The position numbers were made by a program, and so were the translations under genes. Below, piece after piece: positions 10,900 to 20,481 of a stretch of DNA of 64,000 nucleotides. The stretch comes from Crithidia fasciculata (taxonomy: Eukaryota; Euglenozoa; Kinetoplastea; Trypanosomatida; Trypanosomatidae), in NCBI GenBank assembly GCA_000331325.2, contig CM003411.1:1-64000 (forward strand), written 5' to 3'. The first letter of the stretch is position 1. Each line of letters starts with the position of its first letter. The notes beneath the pieces are model-generated. The model did no database searches. It was not told the origin of the DNA and saw nothing but the letters and a program-made list of their open reading frames with translations.

Positions 10900-12414
10900 C
10901 TACAGATGTGCGGTAGGGTATAGTCTTTGTTGTTCGGGGTAGAAACACCCAGGATTCATAATGTTGTCTGGGTCAAGAGCCTTCTTGACAGTCTCTTGGA
11001 CTTGAATGTGATGGACCCCATGCTCACGTGTCACGTGAGAAACTTTGCCAACACCGATGCCGTGCTCTCCAGACACCGTGCCACCAGCTGCTACGGCGCG
11101 CAGCACCATCCTCTGCTCCAGCTCACGCGCGCGCTTAAAGTCCTCCGGGTCGCTGTATGGAATCAGTGTGTGGAAGTTCCCGTCGCTGATATGGGCACAA
11201 ATTAGGCACGGGCGATCATGCTTAGCAAAGTCGGCCTCTGTATCGCTCACACACTGCGCTAACGCGGAAAGCGGAACGCACACATCCGTGGTGATGACTT
11301 GCTGAACACCTTTTTCTTTGGAGCAATGCATTGTGGCAAACAGGCATCCGCGGCGCGCCTCCCACGCTAAGTCCATCTCCTTACCGCCCTTCAAAAAACG
11401 CACGTTCCGCGCATTTCCGTGCGCCTTGAACACCTTTTCAACGGCTTTGTAGTCACGCTTAGCATCGCGGAGCCATTTGTCGTTGCTGATGAACTCCATC
11501 AATACGGTTGCGCACTCAGCCATCGTTGTTTTGGAGTAGTTGTTTGCACAAATGACGGTGCCCTTGTTCAGAAGTTCGCAACGAAGAAGCGTTTCGGGAA
11601 CGGCGGACTGCTTCAGTGCGACAACTGCTTTCACTGCGTCCTCGGTCTTGTCAAATGTTGCGAATGCGCCAGCAGAGTACTTGCGGATGGGGAACAATCG
11701 AAAGCATGCTTCGCAAATAATTCCAAGTGTTCCTTCACTGCCAATGTAGAGCTGGGTGAGCTCCAGACCAGATGAAGATTTTCGCACCACCTGCCGGGTC
11801 TGGAAGAGCTTTCCCTGCGGTGTGACGACCTTTAATGCGACCACATTCTCGCGCGTTGTGCCGTATTTCAAGGTGCTCATGCCACTTCCGGATGTGGAGA
11901 CCATGCCGCCGACGGAGGGGTTGGAAGACGGATCAGGACCAAAAACAAATCCGCACTTCTCTACGGCCTTGTTCAATTTCAATTTGCTGACTCCCGCACC
12001 CACCCACACACACGCATTTTCAGTATCAATGTCGAGACGCTGAAGCTTGCTGGTGTCGAGGACGATACCTCCGGCGTAAGGAATGCAGGCGCCTTCCAGT
12101 CCTGTGCCAGCTCCACGCGGTGTAATGGGAACCTTGTGTGCAGCACAGATGGTGACAATTGCTTGTACCGCATCAGTTGTAGAAGGCACTACCGCCGCAA
12201 CAGGAATGGACGGGATGTGACTGGACTTATCCTTGCTGTACAAGCGCCGTAGGGCGTTTTTGTCCGTGACAAGGTCTTTTTCAGACCAAGACTGCAACTG
12301 CTGAATTTCTTTAAGAGCTTGCCCATACCGCTGTTGCCGCTGCTCGAATGGCTCGACCTCGTACTCGGTTAGTCCCGAGCGCGTCGACCAGGCGCTCTTC
12401 TTGACAGTAGCCAT
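10900..12414 (-). CDS. FAD-linked D-lactate dehydrogenase/glycolate oxidase-like protein
   Basis: A 504-residue flavoprotein of the GlcD/D-LDH (cytochrome-type, VAO) family that oxidises D-2-hydroxyacids such as D-lactate. In order: FAD_binding_4 domain with PRGAGTGLEGACIPYAGG at about 98-115 and DPSSNPSVGGMVSTSGSG downstream; FAD-oxidase C domain with the HISDGNFH metal/substrate segment at about 408 and GEHGIGVGK at about 450; the C-terminal NPGCFYP. In trypanosomatids D-lactate comes from the glyoxalase pathway, a possible source of substrate. The start is the ATG at 12414; further upstream the frame stays open only to a TTG. There is no clear mitochondrial presequence, but the last three residues, Ala-His-Leu, fit a permissive PTS1 glycosomal signal. 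Codon use is visibly less GC3-rich than in both transporter genes. It is first in the minus-strand cluster, next to the divergent strand switch. Confidence 0.88.
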   Translation of the reverse strand: MATVKKSAWSTRSGLTEYEVEPFEQRQQRYGQALKEIQQLQSWSEKDLVTDKNALRRLYSKDKSSHIPSIPVAAVVPSTTDAVQAIVTICAAHKVPITPRGAGTGLEGACIPYAGGIVLDTSKLQRLDIDTENACVWVGAGVSKLKLNKAVEKCGFVFGPDPSSNPSVGGMVSTSGSGMSTLKYGTTRENVVALKVVTPQGKLFQTRQVVRKSSSGLELTQLYIGSEGTLGIICEACFRLFPIRKYSAGAFATFDKTEDAVKAVVALKQSAVPETLLRCELLNKGTVICANNYSKTTMAECATVLMEFISNDKWLRDAKRDYKAVEKVFKAHGNARNVRFLKGGKEMDLAWEARRGCLFATMHCSKEKGVQQVITTDVCVPLSALAQCVSDTEADFAKHDRPCLICAHISDGNFHTLIPYSDPEDFKRARELEQRMVLRAVAAGGTVSGEHGIGVGKVSHVTREHGVHHIQVQETVKKALDPDNIMNPGCFYPEQQRLYPTAHL

Positions 12415-15400
12415 TTTTCTGTTGTTTTTGCGGTGCTGGTACAAGTAATAGTTGATTTTATACGGGAAAACCCAGAGAACAGATTGTACTCGTGAATTGT
12501 CGCGTTCTGTGCAGTCAAACGGAGTGCAGATTACTTGCGTGTGAGCAAAGTTTTATGGTTGTTCTGCCAAGGTCAAAAAAATTGGGAGCAGGAGGTGCAC
12601 GAAATATCAGAGGTCAGTACGGTTGAAACGATGAAAAAAAGAGAGATTTACGTTGCGGCAGCAGGAACGGTGCCAACCGATTTCACCGCACGGCAGCCAC
12701 GTGCGATTTAAGAAGAGACCTTTTCATGTTCTCAAGCTGTTCAGATTTTTGTCACTGTAAAGTATCTACGTAGTGATTTTGCGTGGTTCTCTGCCATACT
12801 GTCAAAAGTAGTTGTTTGCACTTATTAAACTGTTGGCCGCCCTTGTAAGAGAAAAAAAAGTCAAACTGAACTTTCACGCACAGAAAGGTGACCCTCTCAA
12901 AATTTATTTTGCCGCCAATGAAAAGAAAAAAAGCGATGCATTTTGAAAGTACGGTGACCGAGCTATGAGAAACTGTTCTTGTGTCGCGCCATTCGATTTC
13001 GCTGAAAGAATATCAGAGGTTGCGTATTAACTTTCTTCTCCCCCCCCTTATCTCTTTTTGAGTGACGCATTTAATTAGGCAAACAACGAGCGCAATTCAC
13101 ATGGACTTTGCTGTTATTGCACTTTGGACTGCGCTGCCCTTGACTATTTCCCACAGCTTGCTATTGCACTGCAAACAAAAGCGAAAAATGAAGGTAAAGG
13201 AGTTCTGTAAATGGAGTTCCTTCTCTTTTAAAAGTCTTTTCGGCTCGCGCGCTGGGAACTAATTTAGCGTCCACTCTCCGACACTAGGCAACATAACTTA
13301 TATTAAAAGGCACAATTAAAATCCAGTCTTTTTTGAACGCTGTTGACAGTAGGCGAGGCATGTTTGTAGTGGGCGCCTGGAGGTGGCTTGAGAAGTAAAT
13401 CGTTGCTGATATGAATGCGCAGTGCGTCCATTCATTTTGTGTAAATCTCCGCCAGAGATCCGTTTTTGCTTCGGTCTGAAGGGTTTGGTTGCTGCAATTA
13501 AGTGGTGCTCTGCTCTGAGTGCTAAGAAACACTTGAATTACAGTCCTATCCGCTAGAAGCAACACACCTGCTTTTTACGAAATTACGAGGCTCGTGCGGC
13601 TTTTCATCACGCAACAGATTTATCCTCTTGACGTGTATGGTTGATTTCTTTATGCAACAGATCTAGGGTGTTTGCCACATACGAAGGACGGTTAATACTT
13701 GCTTCTGAATGCTAGTGTTGTGTTTCTACCGGCTATTCAGGGTAGAATGGCACTGAAAGAGCATAACAGTTGCAATTCTGCTTGTTGATCTGCGTCTTTA
13801 CTACACTGCTTCGGTTTTACTCAATTCCAGATAAACAATTACATTCCAGTTTCCGTTGAAAGGCGGTAGACCATTTCCACTCGTTACAAAAGACGGTGTA
13901 TCGCGTGCACGCACGCGCAAGGATGCCACAAGATGTTGTTGTTCGTGTTGCGCATAACATTACTGATTTTTTTCCTTGTTTGATGGTAGTTTCTAATTTT
14001 CGAGTTGAGTTGCGGTGCCGCTGCTGTATTATTATTATTTTTTCTCATGGCATTGAAGGTTTTGCTGCGTCTTAATAAATATATATTCGTATATTGTCCA
14101 GAAACACACAAGGAGCAAATGCAACGCTGATCTTCCTCCTTTCTTTGCCAATCTGCGCTGCAGTAACGCGTCGCCTAGCACCTGGAAAGGAAAAAAAAAG
14201 GGAGCTTAATAATTAGTTTATTCCTCGGAAGCTATTGCAATGTTCTTTCATCTGATGGATTGTTGCTTTCTGAGAAGTGGACTGACTCACGTTGCATCTA
14301 CATCTTTTTCCAAAAAAAAAAAAAACTGTTTTTGCTCGATGCAGATAAATGCGAAGAAAGTGATGGTAGTCGGCGCAAAGAAGCCTAATGGTTTCCTCAA
14401 CGGCTAGGCGAGATCGTTGAAACCGGTGTACTTTTCAGATTTGAATGCTCTGCGTTCTTGCTGTTTTATGCGTTTTGCGAAAACACTGTTGTAAATGTAG
14501 TGCTTTTGACGAATTAGTGAGGTAGGTAATGCTGCATTTGACAGCTTTAGTGTAATTTCGGGGGTTTCCACTGCTACTTTTCCTTGTGGAGGGCGAGTGG
14601 AAGCACAAGTAGTTTTATGGATCAGGGAAGATTGCAGAAGACGATAAGAATCGCCTGTCTGATTGAGGCGCTGGTGCTCCAATTACTTTAGATATAGCGT
14701 GAAGATTTGCTTCAGTATTTGAAGTGTTTTTCCGGTATCTGGGTTTTTTTTTTTAGCGCACCTTCCGAAAGGAATTGTTGCCTTTGTTTCTTGTGCTTTC
14801 GGAGATGTGGAGTGAAACTGAGTGCGATCGCAAGCCTCCACGTCGTCGCTTTCCTTCTAAACTCCACCGTTGCCATTTGCTGAATTTGCATTTGAGTCTC
14901 TAAGCGGGCTTGCATTTTAATGCCAGCAACCTACTTTGCCAGCTTGCAAGGTTAGTTTATAATCGCGTTGCGTGTACGGCCATAAATTGTTTTCCAATGA
15001 AGTTGCTGTCGTGTCTTTAATGCATGGGGTTCAGCAGTACATATACATGCATTGCCGCATCTGTGAGTGTTTATGCTAGGATAAGTTGCGCGAAGTTTTT
15101 TTTTTTCTTTCAATTCTACTCATGGTATTTTTCTGGCCTTTGAGAAAGGCCCACGGGTAGTAAAAAACGATGCAGATGTCTGGTATGCGCAGGCATTGTT
15201 TGGAACAGCATACTGACATGTTGCGTGTGGCTCACAGCGCGCGGCAGTGAATGAAGACTGCTGCGGTTGCATCAGCTTCATATTTTGCCTTCACACACTT
15301 CAGCTGCATACGCAAGGGTTGCTATCGCGGACCCGCTCTGCAGAGCAGCTCAGCGCCGGTGAGAGTACAGGCCGTTTTTAATGCCCACAACTCTGGATCT

Positions 15401-16495
15401 TGCGGCAGTATCGGAGAAGAGCTGGCGTGTTCTCCTTGTATTGGACTTTCAATTCTTTATCTCCAATATACAATTCAGAATTTTTCCTTTCTCCTTTTGA
15501 CTGCTGCGTTTTTCAGCTTTCTGGTTGTTGCTTAGGTTTTTCTTTTCTCCACTCACACCTTCATTGCGTTGCACAAAAGAAGAATTGAGTGTCTCTATAT
15601 TTCTCCATTTTTGTAAAAAAAAAACAAAAAAGAAGCGGAATAGAATAGTGTTGTAAAGAAGCAAGATTGTGTTTCTGGCTTTAGTGAAAATACATTTGCT
15701 TCCTTGGCGGTGGTCGTCTCCCTGTGACAGGTGAAAAGATCAGGAGGTGGTGAAGAGCGGAGAACGGATGTAGCAAAGGTGAATTCGGTACTCCCTATCA
15801 ACTCGCACACTGAACGACAGGGGAAAAAAAAAGGAGTTGAATTGTAAGTCAAAAATTAATGGTGGCACCTTCGTGACATCCCTCGTGCATGATGCTTGGT
15901 TGTTTGGGTTATTAAGTTTGTTTTCGTCTCGCAGATGGGAAAAATACCTCGTCAGTAAATCAACCGCTGTTGCTCGTACCGCACTGCAATATTTCGCTGA
16001 ATTTGCATGCTGCTTTCAACACTACGTATACAGTTTTAAAAAGAGTGGACAAAGGTTGATGGTGCAGCATTCCATTTCGTCGCGGTGCTGCTTTTGTATT
16101 GTCTCTTTTTATGTACGTCGGCTAATATCGCTCTTTGCACTCCATGTCATTTTAAAATCATTCTCGCCTTCTCTTTGCATCTAAACTACCTTTATCTCTT
16201 CTAATATGCACATTCTCATTCTCAACGCGCAAGAAGCTCACCTTTAGCTGGACTTCAAAGAGTGCTCAATTTACTTTGTGTGTGCTCTCTCCAGTCAAAA
16301 ATTTAAGTGAGCCTTGTTCGCATTCTTTTCTGCCGAAACTGCTTTGCATTGCTACTTTGCTTTAAAAAAAAAAGAAACCCTGAGAATCACCGGCGCGTGG
16401 CAGCGCTAGTGAATAGAGCTTCTACGTGCGCTCTTATTTCTTTCGTTTTCGTATCGTTTTTTATTTTTTCTTTTTAAATCTGCTGCTCAAACACA
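12415..16495. promoter_or_regulatory. Divergent strand-switch region, putative Pol II initiation zone
   Basis: About 4.1 kb with no plausible gene on either strand, flanked by a minus-strand gene on the left and a plus-strand gene on the right. It is AT-rich, with A/T runs (14317-14329, 14745-14754, 15099-15108), a C-run at 13041-13048 and low-complexity stretches, and no ORF with protein-like composition. In trypanosomatids divergent strand-switch regions are the main sites of polymerase II initiation and carry histone variants and acetylated histones; that function is inferred from gene orientation. I found no tRNA or rRNA gene in it. Its right end should include the 5'UTR and splice signals of the TRAPPC11-like gene. 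Confidence 0.7.
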
Positions 16496-19400
16496 ATGAA
16501 TTTCTTAAGCACCGTGTATAGCGACGACAATTATCGCACCTATCTGGACACAAGTCCAAGGTTTTGTGTTGCATCGGTTGCGACGACGGCGGAGGACGCG
16601 GAGAAGGTGTCTCAAGTGCTGCGTCAAGTGTCACTGAGGCTGGTTGTCATTAGCATGGATAAAATTTTTAGATCCGTCGCGAAAAAAAGTTTCTCTCCGG
16701 CCAACACATTCCGGCTGCTGCGGAGCAACTGGTGTCTCAAGCATCAAACCAGTGTCTTTAGTTGTGCGGTTCTCACGTGCGCTCTCGATAACGTAGCCAG
16801 CGGGGTGAGCACGGCACAGCTAGCTAAAGATCTTGTGTCCCGACTCGACACTCCCGTCGAGTCCCTTCGCTACAGCGTTGTGTTTGCGCCATATTCGGAC
16901 TACAACGCGAGTGTGAAGAAGGAGCTTTGCGACGACGTCGAGTCACATCTGCGTGGTCTTCTTGGGAGCCGTTTTGCTGGCGCAGCTCTCCAGACAGATC
17001 AGGATTCGGTGTGGCGCGGCATAGCCGCGTTGCAGAAGTTGGTGATTGACGCATGCGTGGCACATCACAAGGATGAGGTGCAGCGCCTTCGCGACAAGAA
17101 AAGCAGCGCGCCGGCTGAAGCGGAACGCTCCCTGCCTCGCCTCCACTTCAAGCTGGGCTGGCACTACCTTGTTTTGCACGACTTCTCGAATGCTCGGCGA
17201 CAGATGTTGTCAGGTCTGCGCAAACTCAAGAGCCTGTTTCCGCTGTTCCCGTCCTTCCAATCTCGCCTCTGCGGCTCTATCTTTCTGTGGCACTTTCTCT
17301 CATGTGTGTCTCTTTGCGGGGGTCACCTGAGCTGCTCATCAGAGGTGTACCGAGAGGTTCGCCGCTACGCGGACTGGATCGGCTCCGCCTACGGCGGCAG
17401 TGTCCGCGACGAGTGTCAAACGATCACGGCGGTTCTCACGAAGCTTCTCGAGGCGGAGTGGCTGGAGTATCTAGCGCGCAAGACGGAAAATCTAGACGCA
17501 CGAAGCTGCTGCGATTACCTCGTCGCCGCGGCACACGCGTTGCAGGAGTGCATGGCGTTCTTGCCGTCACGCCACGATGGCGACACGGTGCATGCGCCGC
17601 AGCACATCGGTGAAGAGGAGCTTTTGGACGAGCACGCCGCGTACTTGTGGAAGTGCTGCGACAAAACTGCGGTGCGCAAGCGAATCTTGCGCCTCCTTGG
17701 CGAGGCAAAGTCGCAGGTGTCCTGCCGGTCAACTGAGGTGAGCTACCTGACGTTCCTCGCAAGCAACGATCTTCTCGACGAGACGCCTGACATGAACCTT
17801 GTGGACCAGATTGTCGTGACGGCCAGCTGCCCTATTATCTCCCGTCTCGCCGAGGTGGCGTGCGGTGCGATGAACACGTGGAAGAACTTGTCGCCAAGCC
17901 TGACGGCCGCGTTGTTGCTGAACGGATGCGTGGACCCCGTCAATTATGTGGAGCAAGCCAAGTTTCAGTCGCGACTGCATGAGCTCAACGGGTGTCTCGA
18001 CAGCAGCATCGTTCTGCAGTACCCAAAGGGACAGCTCTTGGCTCCGTTCACCGCCATAACGTACTTCAGCGAAGAGCGGGAGAAGGTGGTTGGCGAGTGT
18101 GCTCAAATGGTCGTCGTGCTTTTCTCCACCTCTACCAAGCTGGTGGAGATCGACGTGCACACGCTAGCATTCAGCTCGTCTGGCGCAAAAGGCGGGTCGG
18201 AGACGCAACTGTCCCTGACGCCACCGCAGCATGTTTCGCTCAGCGCGGCGGAGCCGCGGAAGATTCAGGTTGAGGTCCCGCTAACGCACGCCGGGAAGCT
18301 GGCGTGCAGCAGCGTATCCGCGACCGTGGTGCTGGAGGGCTTCTCGGTGGCGGTGCGCTGGCACTTTGCCGCTGTGCACCGGCTCACTGCACACCCAATG
18401 AGCAACCGCGCCTCCGAGGCGTTTTTCCCACCGCGGTCGCAATCGGTACTAGATGTCCTTAATCCGTCTTCTGTGTTTAAGGTTGAGTTTCCATCGCTCA
18501 TCCAGGCCGTAGAGGGCGAGTGTGCGGAGTGTGAGATGCGCCTGTCGTGTGCCGCCTTCGAGGTGACGGACTGCTACATGACGATTCCATGCGAGCCAAA
18601 GCTTTTCCGTGCGGTGTGCTGGAGCAGCTCGAACGAGCCGCTGCCTGCCACAAACGAGGAGGGTGAGCTGCGCTTTTCGCTGCCGGTCCTCTGCCCCGCC
18701 TCCACTGTCCGCGTGGTGATGAGCGTCAACTGCATCCGTAGCTCCGAGTTCCGGCTGCCCATCTCATTCCGGTGCTCCACAGAACGCTACGGGGAACTGC
18801 GGTACACCAAGTCTCTGCACGTCCTAGTCGATCCGCCATTTAACGTCGAGCACGTCCTAATTGGTAGCCACGCCTACGACACTGCGGAGGCAGCGCTGCA
18901 GTTCCCCTCGGTGAGCCCCTCGTACGTGCAGTATGATAGCAGCGTGCTGGTGAAGGCCTCCGACATTTTCCGCTCACCACTGATCACCAACTGGAAAGAC
19001 GACTGCGCTCTCTACTTCTTCACCAAGGATACAACAGCGGACGACTTCGTCTTCTCGACGCAGGACGTGATCACGCTGAGCTGCACGTTTCGGTGCACCG
19101 CCAAGAAGGGTCTCACCATTCTTAAAGCGGATGTCATTGGAGGCGAGGATATCGAGCTGCTGACGTGCTGCGGTGGCGACCAGCACTCGTTTCTAGAGGA
19201 GGGCGAGTGCGCAACGGTGGTTTCGCGCTTCCGTGCAAGGCGCTCTGGTCGGCTGACGCCTGGCCTCGTAAGGGTTTTGTTCTCTCCACAGCGCTCTACG
19301 ACCCGCCTCTACTCCGACGTGTGCATTCCGGCCGTTCACATCGAAGAGCCGGGGGTGAAGGTGTCGATGCGCTACCCGCTCGTCACTTCTCGCGGCTCTG

Positions 19401-19705
19401 CCTTTTCGCTGGAGGTAACGGTGCGCAACGACACCACCGCGCCGTTCCTTGGGGAGCTTGTGCTGAATGCACAGCAGGACGACTTTGCGTGCGCGGCTAC
19501 TGCACGACGCACACTCCAAATAGGACCAGAAGGACAGAGCAGCACCTGCTACTCGCTCTCCCCGTTGCGTGTTGGGGAGCTACCGTTGCCGGCAGTTCAC
19601 GTTCGCTCGGCAGGGATGGTCCGCACCGTAGCGAACGGCGAAGGCAAGTACAGTGTCTTTGTTCTCCCGGAGGAGCAAGCGCTGCTGGCAGAGGACCTCA
19701 AGTAG
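16496..19705 (+). CDS. TRAPPC11-like (foie gras domain) trafficking protein
   Basis: A 1069-residue protein without membrane segments. Residues about 216-245 (LHFKLGWHYLVLHDFSNARR and following) match the repeat style of the foie-gras/TRAPPC11 helical domain. The C-terminal half (about 510-1065) is beta-rich with many short hydrophobic strands, ending in LPLPAVHVRS and SVFVLPEE, as in the Ig-like gryzun region of TRAPPC11. TRAPPC11 is a subunit of the metazoan TRAPP III complex acting in ER-to-Golgi and autophagic traffic. The first gene on the right side of the divergent strand switch. The ATG at 16496 follows a strong T-rich tract, but there is no AG between that tract and the ATG; the next AG is inside codon 5 (16508-16509), so the acceptor is probably the AG near 16413-16419 or farther up. 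The assignment rests on architecture and short matches, not on a search. Confidence 0.55.
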   Translation: MNFLSTVYSDDNYRTYLDTSPRFCVASVATTAEDAEKVSQVLRQVSLRLVVISMDKIFRSVAKKSFSPANTFRLLRSNWCLKHQTSVFSCAVLTCALDNVASGVSTAQLAKDLVSRLDTPVESLRYSVVFAPYSDYNASVKKELCDDVESHLRGLLGSRFAGAALQTDQDSVWRGIAALQKLVIDACVAHHKDEVQRLRDKKSSAPAEAERSLPRLHFKLGWHYLVLHDFSNARRQMLSGLRKLKSLFPLFPSFQSRLCGSIFLWHFLSCVSLCGGHLSCSSEVYREVRRYADWIGSAYGGSVRDECQTITAVLTKLLEAEWLEYLARKTENLDARSCCDYLVAAAHALQECMAFLPSRHDGDTVHAPQHIGEEELLDEHAAYLWKCCDKTAVRKRILRLLGEAKSQVSCRSTEVSYLTFLASNDLLDETPDMNLVDQIVVTASCPIISRLAEVACGAMNTWKNLSPSLTAALLLNGCVDPVNYVEQAKFQSRLHELNGCLDSSIVLQYPKGQLLAPFTAITYFSEEREKVVGECAQMVVVLFSTSTKLVEIDVHTLAFSSSGAKGGSETQLSLTPPQHVSLSAAEPRKIQVEVPLTHAGKLACSSVSATVVLEGFSVAVRWHFAAVHRLTAHPMSNRASEAFFPPRSQSVLDVLNPSSVFKVEFPSLIQAVEGECAECEMRLSCAAFEVTDCYMTIPCEPKLFRAVCWSSSNEPLPATNEEGELRFSLPVLCPASTVRVVMSVNCIRSSEFRLPISFRCSTERYGELRYTKSLHVLVDPPFNVEHVLIGSHAYDTAEAALQFPSVSPSYVQYDSSVLVKASDIFRSPLITNWKDDCALYFFTKDTTADDFVFSTQDVITLSCTFRCTAKKGLTILKADVIGGEDIELLTCCGGDQHSFLEEGECATVVSRFRARRSGRLTPGLVRVLFSPQRSTTRLYSDVCIPAVHIEEPGVKVSMRYPLVTSRGSAFSLEVTVRNDTTAPFLGELVLNAQQDDFACAATARRTLQIGPEGQSSTCYSLSPLRVGELPLPAVHVRSAGMVRTVANGEGKYSVFVLPEEQALLAEDLK

Positions 19706-20481
19706 CAGTGTCCGTGGTGCACGCGTCCGGGAGCAGAGGCTACACATTGCGTGTAGGCGTGTGCGGGCCAAGAGGCATCCCATCAGCTAGTCCAGTGACC
19801 GATACGTTAAAGCAAAAGGAAGTAAAGTGAGTTTCACTGCACACGCAATGTGTTTTTTTTTTCCTTTTGTTTTGGATCGTATGCGTTTCACTCCGCTCGT
19901 TACTCGAGTACATACAAAAAAAATGAACAAACAAAGAGGCGAAGCTTGACGTGTTTTTGTGGTGACTACTTCTTCTCTATCTGGTAGTAGCGCCGTACTC
20001 TACAAGTGGCAGCTAGTTAAATCGTGACAGTTTTTAAACGGTCGGTTTTGCGGGTTTCTATGCAGTCCCATCAACAGAAACGCCAATCGTGCAACTGGCA
20101 GAGGCAACGCCACTCTTGATGAGCAGCGACTGCTTTTTACCCCTTTTCGGTTTGAAAGTTACACGTCGATGTAACATTGCTTTTAGGCGCATTCACTTCC
20201 CTTGTTTCTTTCCCAAATCCTCTATTGTTTTTCTTCCTTTTTTTGCCTTTAGAACTAGCCGCACGGAAAGAGTGGCTGCCGGTGCGCTGGTTGCGTATCC
20301 CTTAGCACGAGAGAACAAAAGGAACTCATTGTTTGCGTCTTTGCGCCACTTAGCAGGTGCATCGGCACTGCGACGGACAGTGAAAAATACAAACATACAC
20401 ACCAACACTAGTATACTCAACACGCACAAGCGAAAAGTGCACCTCTTGTTGCTCAGCGGGTGACAATACAAAGTAAGGATC
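19706..20481 (+). other. Intergenic with MMS19 splice acceptor
   Basis: No gene. A T/C-rich tract at about 20190-20250 with no internal AG ends at AG 20251-20252, a good trans-splice acceptor for MMS19. It gives a 5'UTR of about 229 bases that contains no ATG, which supports the start at 20482. Confidence 0.6.

Noticed and set aside
12415-12444. Ten extra N-terminal codons for the D-lactate dehydrogenase-like gene
   Set aside because: They would need a TTG start; nuclear trypanosomatid genes start at ATG. The same reasoning removed a TTG start at 41036 and GTG starts at 56123 and 33697.
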